In this document: piece after piece, positions 1 through 6,112 of the stretch
How the letters are laid out: every line of letters begins with the position of its first letter
Numbering within the stretch: the first letter of the stretch is position 1
Origin: an uncultured Rikenellaceae bacterium
Lineage (GTDB): Bacteria; Bacteroidota; Bacteroidia; Bacteroidales; Rikenellaceae
Direction of reading: 5' to 3'
Assembly: GCA_947038135.1 (NCBI GenBank)
Contig: CAMQVM010000085.1
Coordinates: 1-6,788, forward strand
Length of the DNA: 6,788 bases
The notes under the pieces: generated by a model
What the model saw: the letters and a program-made list of their open reading frames with translations, nothing else
The model's database searches: none
Told to the model about the DNA's origin: nothing
Translations under genes and position numbers: made by a program

Positions 1-699
1 AATCATCCATTTACACGCAATCCATCCACTTATAAAAGAGCTGAAAAATCCAGCTAGTAATATCTCTATAGGAAGTGAAGAGTCGGCTAGGTCACCGCTA
101 AGAATCTCTAATAGGTTGATACCTATGATTGGTATAAGAACCATTAAAAATGAGAAACGTGCAGCCTCTTCTCTGTTAACACCTAATATCAAAGATGTAG
201 ATATTGTGCTACCCGAGCGTGACAACCCTGGAAGCACCGCAAAAGCTTGTGCTACACCGATCAAAAAAGCATTCTTGTAGCTCAAACCATTAAGCCGTGG
301 CTTCACAACGCATGATAACCATAAAAGTAGAGATGTTAAAATAAGCATCGCTCCAACAACTTTCAGCCCGCTACCAAATAGAGCTTCAATTTCATCTTTG
401 ATCGTGAATCCTACTATCATAATAGGTATAAATGAGATAAATATCTTTAAAACAAACTCTGTCTCTTTATTCATTTCAAACTTAAATACCCCTTTTATAA
501 GAGTTAGTATCTCTTTTCTGAATACTACAATTGTGCTCATTACAGTACCTGCGTGTGCTACCATTGTAAATGCTAGGTTCTCTTCAGAGCTTGTTCCTAG
601 CAGGTGAGCACCTATCTCGAGGTGTCCGCTGCTGCTTACTGGTAAAAATTCAGTGATTCCTTGTATTATACCTAATATTATCGATTCTAACAGATTCAT
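1..699 (-). CDS. uppP: Undecaprenyl-diphosphatase UppP (BacA family), C-terminus cut off by the window edge
   Basis: Integral membrane phosphatase that converts undecaprenyl diphosphate to undecaprenyl phosphate, the lipid carrier for peptidoglycan and surface glycans; loss or overproduction alters bacitracin sensitivity in known family members. The 233 residues present start at an ATG (697-699) and read MNLLESIILGIIQ. Visible family signatures are QGITEFLPVSSSGHL (residues 13-27), AHAGTV (48-53) and LPGLSRSGSTI (156-166), which hold the catalytic glutamate (E17), histidine (H26) and arginine (R161). Several hydrophobic helices lie between them. Family members are usually about 260-275 residues, so roughly the last 30-40 are outside the window. 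The first glutamate of the E. coli ExxxE pair is Q13 here, a substitution I know from many UppP proteins. It starts 13 bases after the DUF3098 gene ends and is probably cotranscribed with it and ftsX. No Shine-Dalgarno sequence is visible. Identity is confident. Confidence 0.96.
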   Translation of the reverse strand, partial: MNLLESIILGIIQGITEFLPVSSSGHLEIGAHLLGTSSEENLAFTMVAHAGTVMSTIVVFRKEILTLIKGVFKFEMNKETEFVLKIFISFIPIMIVGFTIKDEIEALFGSGLKVVGAMLILTSLLLWLSCVVKPRLNGLSYKNAFLIGVAQAFAVLPGLSRSGSTISTSLILGVNREEAARFSFLMVLIPIIGINLLEILSGDLADSSLPIEILLAGFFSSFISGWIACKWMI

Positions 700-712
700 T
701 TTATTCTAATAA

Positions 713-979
713 TTATTTTTTAATATTTTTGTTACTTGAAAATCTTTTTAATATAGCAAAGCCAACTATAGCAAATCCGCTAACAATAACTATTGGTGCA
801 AGTGTAATTCGTCTGAAGCTAAATAGCTCATCTGCATTAAATTGTGAAGGGTCCTCAGCACCGCCACCCGACATTAGTATCATACCAATAACTACAACAG
901 CTAAACCTACCAATATTAATTTGTAGTTTTTTGGTGTTAGTGCCATCTTTTTTTGCTTCTCTTCGATCTCTTTATTCAT
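713..979 (-). CDS. DUF3098 family small membrane protein, function unknown
   Basis: An 88-residue protein with a charged, lysine-rich cytosolic-looking N-terminus (residues 1-19) and two hydrophobic segments (about 20-37 and 59-77). The connecting loop and second helix contain MSGGGAEDP (36-44), then FN.DELFSFRRITLAPI (47-62). This block is what I recognise as the DUF3098 signature of Bacteroidetes, where the gene commonly lies between ftsX and uppP, as it does here. The length is normal for the family. It begins 8 bases after ftsX stops and ends 13 bases before uppP starts, so it is almost certainly translated from the same message. No catalytic residues can be named. A helper role for FtsX, UppP or the division machinery is suggested only by gene order. 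ATG start; the internal Met12 is a less likely alternative because Met1 fits the tight operon spacing. Confidence 0.9.
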   Translation of the reverse strand: MNKEIEEKQKKMALTPKNYKLILVGLAVVVIGMILMSGGGAEDPSQFNADELFSFRRITLAPIVIVSGFAIVGFAILKRFSSNKNIKK

Positions 980-987
980 AATATATT

Positions 988-1854
988 TTAATAAGTGTGT
1001 AAATCATGATTGTTTTGGCTCAGCTGCTTGTTAAGCGACACTGACGTACATATAACTGATATTACTACCCCAAATATTGCAACAAACAAAAATATTATCA
1101 TTATTGGGTATAGCTCCTCTTTTGTTATTACCTCTTGTATAAGACCACGGTTTATTCCTACAAGTACCACTACCGACATCACCATCGCTATAAATGCTGC
1201 TAATATACCCTGACGTGCAGCGTTAAATATAAATGGTCGGCGTATAAAACCATCTGTTGCACCTATCAGCTTCATGCTCTTTATAAGAAATCTTTTCGAG
1301 CGTACAGTCAACTTTATAGCATTATTTATAAGAACTATCGATATTAATAGCAGTGTCAAGAAAAAGGAGTACAATACAAATTTGACCTTATATATATATC
1401 CAAGCACCTGATCTACAACACTCTTTGGGTGTAGTACCTCTTCTACGAATTTATTTTTCGAAAAGGTATCGGTAAATTTATCGATATCTTTACTAGTAAT
1501 ATCATCTCCAATTAATATCGTTACATCAATAGAGGCTGGTAGCGGGTTGTCATCAATAAAAAGAGCAAAGTCTTCGCCAGTCATCTTTTTATAATCTTCA
1601 GCTGCTTGTACCTTTGAGGTATAGCTTGCCTTTTCGACCCATTTGTTCTTCTTTACATCTGTTATGATCTTTTTGTAATCAGCCTCTTTAACATCCTCTT
1701 TAAGAAGAAGAGATATCTCTATTTCATCTACCGCCGCAACTATGGTCTTCTCTACTACATAGCCAATATATGCCACTATGCCAAGCAGAAACAGTACTAA
1801 TGAGATGCTAAGTGTAGATACAAAGTAGCTATGTTTATATTTTGTTTTGCTCAC
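988..1854 (-). CDS. ftsX: Cell division protein FtsX (permease-like subunit of FtsEX)
   Basis: FtsX pairs with the ATPase FtsE in an ABC-transporter-like complex that does not transport; it transmits ATP hydrolysis across the membrane to switch on peptidoglycan hydrolases at the septum. The 288 residues show the family layout: a short cytosolic N-terminus, helix 1 (about 12-34), an extracytoplasmic domain (about 35-155, with NPLPAS at 103-108), helix 2 (about 158-178), a cytosolic coupling loop with MKLIGATDGFIRRPF (194-208), then helices 3 (about 215-235) and 4 (about 249-271). The MKLIGAT and NPLPAS motifs are diagnostic. The start is a GTG (1852-1854) that overlaps the end of the YfhO-family gene by 20 bases, which suggests translational coupling. 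FtsE is not in the window; in Bacteroidetes it is commonly encoded elsewhere. A FtsX-like permease of the MacB type is unlikely given the size and motifs. Confidence 0.95.
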   Translation of the reverse strand: MSKTKYKHSYFVSTLSISLVLFLLGIVAYIGYVVEKTIVAAVDEIEISLLLKEDVKEADYKKIITDVKKNKWVEKASYTSKVQAAEDYKKMTGEDFALFIDDNPLPASIDVTILIGDDITSKDIDKFTDTFSKNKFVEEVLHPKSVVDQVLGYIYKVKFVLYSFFLTLLLISIVLINNAIKLTVRSKRFLIKSMKLIGATDGFIRRPFIFNAARQGILAAFIAMVMSVVVLVGINRGLIQEVITKEELYPIMIIFLFVAIFGVVISVICTSVSLNKQLSQNNHDLHTY

Positions 1855-4261
1855 TATCTTTTCTTTTTTTTATCGAAATAATTAATGCACCACCAAACAT
1901 CAATAGTAAGATGATCGAGGAGCCCGCTGTTATGCCATATAGTAACTTAAAATTAGGTGCCTCAAACTTAAATTCTACCGTATGCTCACCCTCTGGTAGC
2001 GCTATTGCCCTAAGTATATAGTTAGCTCTGAAATAAGGGTATTCCGCACCATCTACAAATGCTGTCCAACCCTTAGAGTAGTAAACCTCAGGAAATACCA
2101 CTACCGAGCTATTGCTGTTTTTAACGTTATATGATAGGTGGTTCACCTTGTATGATGTTAGCTCAACAGCTCTAGTGCTATCTATATTATTAGATAATAT
2201 GATGTTTTCGAGGTTGCTTTTAAACCTTGAATCTACCACTGCACTACTTTTTAAATCTACCTCACCTACAAGAGCTAGCTCGCTATCTGCTCCATCAGCA
2301 TAAGTTACAGTATCAATAAACCAAGCGTGTCCAAATGCTTCAGGGTTAATTTGCACGCTCTGTTTTTTGTCTTTATTGGCAGTGATGAAGTATTTAGTGT
2401 TTAGCATATTATACACACTCATATCCATCTTTGAGAGGTATCTATCTATTATATCTTGATATCTGCGAAGCTTAGCCGCATGATAACCCCCTACCGACTT
2501 ATGAAAGTATGATGTTAGAGCGTCATTAAATGGCGAAACAGTGAGGTTTGCAACCCTGTAATTAGGGTCAGTATCTCTCATAATCTGCTTGTCAACAGCT
2601 GTTGCAACTATCTCTTTAGATTTAACTTTTGATACAAAATCATCATAGTTTAGGTAGCGAGTATCTATCCCCACCATATCAATAATAACCAGTAATGCTA
2701 AAGCGGCTGTCACAAAATTTCTTTTGTTGTAGCGGTTGTCATATATAAACCATGTAGCGATAGCAGCAAGTAGCACAAATATAAGCGACCTAAAGGCATC
2801 GGCACGAAGTAACGATACACGCTCTTGCTCCATTGCAGTAATAACATCGGCAGGTAGACCCATGCCACCATCAGATGCAGAGCTAAAGTCGAAAAATGCA
2901 CCTCCAGCAACGATAAATATAAGTGTTATTGATACTGTTATATATAGTGTTCTTTTGAGTGCCTTAGTAAAATCCTCTTTACTTATAGAGGCGGTATAGA
3001 CCTTTTGTAGAGCGAGCATTCCAAGAAGTGGTATGCTCCACTGCGCTATAACAAGTATCATTGATACTGTTCGAAACTTATTATATAGCGGCATATAGTC
3101 GATAAATAGATCGGTGAGCCACATCATATTCTTACCCCACGCTAAAAATACCGAGAATATTGTAACAGCAATAAGCCACCACCTAAGCCATCCTTTAACA
3201 ATAAAGATGCCTAATATAAATAGAAATATCATCACCGCACCTATATATACAGGTCCTGAGGTGAAGGGTTGTGGACCCCAGTATGCAGGTAGCTGGGTAG
3301 CCATATCTTTTGCTTGATACTTTGCAAGCGATTGTGCTACTTCACCATCTTCCGAAAAACCACCTGAAGAGCCCCCGCCAGTCAGGTTAGGTATGAAAAG
3401 ATTTAAGGTCTCCATCTTTCCATAGCTCCAGTTTACTATATAATCTTTGTCAAGACCTGAGGTTTGGTTCTGTGCGTTATCGGTCATTTTCAGCTCGCTT
3501 CCTCCTCGTATAGATTCTGACGCATAGTCATTTATGTACCATAGCTGAACTATATTAGCACCAATACCAAGCATAGCCACTATAACAAGAACTCCGCTTC
3601 GCACCCAAAACTGTGCTAGCTTCTTCTCTTTGAAGTGATTTATTGCCTCAAAAATAAACAGTGCAAATATAACAAATAGAAAATAGTATGTAATTTGTGG
3701 ATGTGAGCAGCTAATTTCAATAGCTGTAAATATACCTGCAAGGGCGGCACCTAACAGTAAATTTTTACGATATGTTAAATATATAGAGCCTATCAAAGGT
3801 GCTATATATATAAGTGCCATTAATTTTGTGATATGCCCCGCCTCATATATTATAACAAAGTAGGAGGATAGTCCATAAGCTATTGACCCTACAATAGCAA
3901 CATAGGGTTTTACTTTAAAACATAAAAGCATAAAAAAGAAGCCTAGCATAAGAAGGAAGTAGTAGGCTGTGGGTGTGCCAAGAAAGTATAAATACCCTGA
4001 TAGCTCTTTAATATACCTGCCATCATAATTCATGTGAGTTAGGTACGCAGGCATTCCTGAGAACATATTTGGGAGCCATTGAGGGTGTTCATCATAGGTG
4101 TCAATGTGCTCTGTTAAGCCCCCTGTCATCCCTTTAGACTGAACGTCGTCACTTTTTCTAACATCTTTCTCCGCATATTGAGGAGCAAAGTAGATCATTG
4201 ATACCATGATAAATGATACAATAGCTACTATGTATGGTGTAAATTTTTTAAACTTCTGCAT
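1835..4261 (-). CDS. YfhO-family large polytopic membrane protein (probable GT-C-fold glycosyltransferase)
   Basis: An 808-residue membrane protein matching the YfhO family (PF09586) in length and layout. Helix 1 (about 10-26) is followed by a first outer loop with DEHPQWLPNMFSGMPAY (57-73). Multiple helices span about 97-240 (with EAGHITKL at 140-147 and HPQITYY at 187-193), 337-376, 400-455 and 488-530. A large soluble domain (about 535-770) contains GGYHAAKLRRYQ (591-602) and MLNTKYFI (619-626), and ends with the typical YYSKGWTAFVDG (727-738) and FRANYILRAI (744-753). A last helix (about 774-795) precedes a basic tail. GT-C enzymes use polyprenyl-phosphate sugars and keep an acidic residue in the first outer loop; D57 or E58 are candidates here. 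Firmicute YfhO proteins are needed for lipoteichoic acid glycosylation, but the substrate in Bacteroidetes is unknown to me. ATG start at 4259-4261. It probably heads the yfhO-ftsX-DUF3098-uppP transcript. Confidence 0.9.
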   Translation of the reverse strand: MQKFKKFTPYIVAIVSFIMVSMIYFAPQYAEKDVRKSDDVQSKGMTGGLTEHIDTYDEHPQWLPNMFSGMPAYLTHMNYDGRYIKELSGYLYFLGTPTAYYFLLMLGFFFMLLCFKVKPYVAIVGSIAYGLSSYFVIIYEAGHITKLMALIYIAPLIGSIYLTYRKNLLLGAALAGIFTAIEISCSHPQITYYFLFVIFALFIFEAINHFKEKKLAQFWVRSGVLVIVAMLGIGANIVQLWYINDYASESIRGGSELKMTDNAQNQTSGLDKDYIVNWSYGKMETLNLFIPNLTGGGSSGGFSEDGEVAQSLAKYQAKDMATQLPAYWGPQPFTSGPVYIGAVMIFLFILGIFIVKGWLRWWLIAVTIFSVFLAWGKNMMWLTDLFIDYMPLYNKFRTVSMILVIAQWSIPLLGMLALQKVYTASISKEDFTKALKRTLYITVSITLIFIVAGGAFFDFSSASDGGMGLPADVITAMEQERVSLLRADAFRSLIFVLLAAIATWFIYDNRYNKRNFVTAALALLVIIDMVGIDTRYLNYDDFVSKVKSKEIVATAVDKQIMRDTDPNYRVANLTVSPFNDALTSYFHKSVGGYHAAKLRRYQDIIDRYLSKMDMSVYNMLNTKYFITANKDKKQSVQINPEAFGHAWFIDTVTYADGADSELALVGEVDLKSSAVVDSRFKSNLENIILSNNIDSTRAVELTSYKVNHLSYNVKNSNSSVVVFPEVYYSKGWTAFVDGAEYPYFRANYILRAIALPEGEHTVEFKFEAPNFKLLYGITAGSSIILLLMFGGALIISIKKRKDSEQNKI

Positions 4262-4299
4262 ATATCAACACTATATAATTATGGCAAAATACTAATTTA

Positions 4300-4307
4300 C
4301 AAAAGTA
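4300..4307 (-). promoter_or_regulatory. Possible -7 box (TAnnTTTG) upstream of the YfhO-family gene
   Basis: Read on the minus strand, TACTTTTG matches the Bacteroidetes -7 consensus TAnnTTTG exactly and lies 38 bases upstream of the ATG. Transcription would begin near 4293 and leave a leader of about 30 bases. No TTTG or TTG is seen at the expected -33 distance, because that stretch (4325-4333) is nearly pure A/T, so this is a half-supported promoter. The gap 4262-4351 otherwise holds A/T runs and a weak 7-bp inverted repeat; I see no strong terminator for the flippase gene. Confidence 0.4.
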
Positions 4308-4351
4308 GTGTTTTTTTTCGAGCTAAAAAAATAAAAATGCATATTTTAAAA

Positions 4352-5920
4352 TTATACTCTTTTAACCTTCGATAACAGTAAGTTGTATAGGCGTTTAAAC
4401 ATAAATCGTGTAGAGCTGTCAACAGCCATAAATGAAATAAGTAATAGTATTGTTACGCTGCTTGTTAATAGTGAAGCGTATATAAACCACTCGATATATG
4501 TTGTTGGTGTTTCGATTGTTATTGCTCTTAAAATTAGGTGTACTGCAAAGTATATTACAGCTGTTGTAGTGGTATATTTAAGAAGTATTTTGTAGTAACC
4601 CCACGTATTTAGTTTGAATGAGCGTGAAAAGAGAAAAAAAGGCTTCCATATAACTCCAATAATAAACGTGCTGATTAACGTACCTGTCACAACCCCTATC
4701 ACACCAAATTTATAACCTGCAACAATTGATATAGTTAGGTTGATTGCAGCTTCTGTCCACGGAGCCCAAACATCGCTAAAGAGTCCATTAGCATTAATAA
4801 ATAGTTCGCTAACTCGTCGTATAATAGATATATAGATATTAAAAAGGATTACTATATATATATAGTTATCTATAATAAATTTACCATCTTCACCAAGCCA
4901 TATCTCAATAAATGGGTTTGTGAGGTGGTAGCCACATATCACCACTACACCTGCTATCAAAAAAAATATAGAGTTAAGTTCTCGATATGTAGAGAGTACC
5001 TTTTTACTCTCACCCTCAGCAATTAAATTTCCGATTCCAGCACCAATGTTATCAAAAGCACCAAAAAAAAGACGTGTTAACCGTGAAAAAATGATGATAT
5101 AGTTTGTATATATCGTAACAGCAAGAAAACTTGAACTGATTACAGATATAACAATTGAGTCGGTTTGAGTGAGTACAAAGTTTCCTATTTTATGCGAGAA
5201 CAGCTGTTTTACCCTCTTGAAAATAGAGGTGTAATTGCCCTTTAGCTCACGTCCAAGCCTCCACGACGGGCGCAACCAAGGGTATATTTTAGCTACTCTT
5301 TTATTTATTATAGCCGAATATATAACCCCAAATATAAGCTCTAAGGCTAGGTAGCAGAAATATTTTATATATAGGCTCTCATTGACATAGTATAATACTG
5401 TTACTTGCAATATTATTTTTACGATATTAACAAATCCTAAAGTTGATACAATAACCCAGTTTTGTTGATCTGCGATAAGTATATTTTGCTTATAGTTAAG
5501 AAAATAACTAAATAGGTTTACTGCCAAAAAGGTGTAGTAGCCCATATATATTATCACAATATCTACCCCCTTACCGCTAAATAGCATGGGTAGAAACAGC
5601 GATAAAATCACTCCTGCACCAAGAATTATAAATCCAATGTTTCGGTATATGTATGATAAAATTGATACTATATTGTTTATCTCTTTCTCGTCATTATCAT
5701 GTAGTGGCTTATATAGCGAAAACGCAACAGCTGAAAGTACACCCATCTCAGCGAGGTTCAGAAACCCTAATAGATCATATAGCGTAGAGTTAAGACCTGT
5801 TATATTATCTCCTAATGAGTCAATAATAACCTTTCTTGATATAAACGCTAAAAGCAGAAGTAGCAAATTCATCACCACTGCAACCCATCCATTTTTTATG
5901 CTTTTCTTTATTCTGCTCAC
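4352..5920 (-). CDS. Polysaccharide/lipid-linked oligosaccharide flippase (Wzx-like, MOP/MATE superfamily)
   Basis: A 522-residue, very hydrophobic protein with about 12-14 membrane segments (for example near 13-35, 43-68, 90-113, 122-142, 155-178, 188-206, 315-335, 352-370, 390-430, 450-468 and 477-500). Two blocks are typical of polysaccharide-biosynthesis exporters of this superfamily: HKIGNFVLTQTDSIVIS (243-259) and GAGIGNLIAEGE (293-304). Such proteins flip undecaprenyl-linked glycan units from the inner to the outer face of the inner membrane. The start is a GTG (5918-5920): an in-frame TAA lies just upstream, and the next Met (residue 17) would cut into the first helix. A good promoter ends about 17 bases before this GTG, which supports it. 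No glycosyltransferase or polymerase genes are adjacent, so the exact glycan cannot be named. The C-terminus is a short basic tail. Superfamily is confident, substrate is not. Confidence 0.87.
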   Translation of the reverse strand: MSRIKKSIKNGWVAVVMNLLLLLLAFISRKVIIDSLGDNITGLNSTLYDLLGFLNLAEMGVLSAVAFSLYKPLHDNDEKEINNIVSILSYIYRNIGFIILGAGVILSLFLPMLFSGKGVDIVIIYMGYYTFLAVNLFSYFLNYKQNILIADQQNWVIVSTLGFVNIVKIILQVTVLYYVNESLYIKYFCYLALELIFGVIYSAIINKRVAKIYPWLRPSWRLGRELKGNYTSIFKRVKQLFSHKIGNFVLTQTDSIVISVISSSFLAVTIYTNYIIIFSRLTRLFFGAFDNIGAGIGNLIAEGESKKVLSTYRELNSIFFLIAGVVVICGYHLTNPFIEIWLGEDGKFIIDNYIYIVILFNIYISIIRRVSELFINANGLFSDVWAPWTEAAINLTISIVAGYKFGVIGVVTGTLISTFIIGVIWKPFFLFSRSFKLNTWGYYKILLKYTTTTAVIYFAVHLILRAITIETPTTYIEWFIYASLLTSSVTILLLISFMAVDSSTRFMFKRLYNLLLSKVKRV

Positions 5921-5937
5921 TCTAATTTATTTTACTG

Positions 5938-5968
5938 CAAAGGTAGCAATTTAATTATCGTTGTCCAA
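5938..5968 (-). promoter_or_regulatory. Bacteroidetes-type promoter for the flippase gene
   Basis: On the minus strand, a perfect -7 box TACCTTTG (5945 down to 5938) is preceded by a TTG (5968-5966) with 20 bases between them, close to the known TTTG-N~19-TAnnTTTG arrangement. Transcription would start near 5932, giving a very short leader of about 11 bases before the GTG start at 5920. There is no Shine-Dalgarno sequence in that leader. Prediction by consensus match only. Confidence 0.6.
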
Positions 5969-6016
5969 TAAAATTTAATAAATGACAATAATATATAATA
6001 AAAACAAAAATATGTA

Positions 6017-6046
6017 TTGTTTGTTTCAAAAAATTACTTATATTTG
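6017..6046 (+). promoter_or_regulatory. Bacteroidetes-type promoter for ppdK
   Basis: A perfect -7 box TATATTTG (6039-6046) lies 19 bases downstream of a TTG (6017-6019, in the context ATTG); an alternative TTTG at 6020-6023 is spaced only 15 bases away. Transcription would start around 6052, giving an A/T-rich leader of about 60 bases before the ATG at 6113. The -7 box is embedded in a perfect inverted repeat (6034-6057). Together with the minus-strand promoter at 5938-5968 it forms a back-to-back divergent pair, with about 48 bases between the two -33 elements. Confidence 0.6.
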
Positions 6047-6057
6047 TATATAAGTAA
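6034..6057. repeat. Perfect 10-bp inverted repeat over the ppdK -7 box (possible operator)
   Basis: The left arm TTACTTATAT (6034-6043) and right arm ATATAAGTAA (6048-6057) are exact reverse complements separated by TTGT (6044-6047). The next bases outward (A at 6033, C at 6058) no longer pair. The repeat covers the predicted -7 element and the expected transcription start, where a bound dimeric repressor would block RNA polymerase. I cannot assign it to a named regulator. In A/T-rich DNA a repeat this long could still arise by chance. Confidence 0.5.
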
Positions 6058-6112
6058 CATAATGCAGTCTTGTGTATTATTATTGGTGTTAAATATGTTA
6101 AATTATTGTAAT

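Noticed and set aside
398..607. Plus-strand open frame inside uppP
   Set aside because: It lies fully antisense to uppP, whose conserved motifs are in the opposite frame, and its translation is low-complexity with no recognisable domain. The other plus-strand frames under ftsX, yfhO and the flippase were rejected on the same ground.
646..663. Glutamine (Q13) in place of the first glutamate of the E. coli UppP ExxxE motif
   Set aside because: QG(L/I)TEFLP is a common version of the motif in UppP proteins, and the second glutamate, histidine and arginine are intact, so it is not evidence of an inactive enzyme.
1087..1094. TATTTTTG on the minus strand, a formal -7 box match about 107 bases upstream of the DUF3098 gene
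   Set aside because: It lies inside ftsX coding sequence, has no -33 partner at the right spacing, and the consensus is short enough to occur by chance in A/T-rich DNA.
988..1854. ftsX without an adjacent ftsE
   Set aside because: Separation of ftsE and ftsX is usual in Bacteroidetes and does not indicate a broken operon.
4325..4351. Possible terminator after the flippase gene (A/T runs around ATGCAT)
   Set aside because: The potential stem is short and almost entirely A-T, without the GC-rich stem and following U-run in the right order for an intrinsic terminator on the minus strand.
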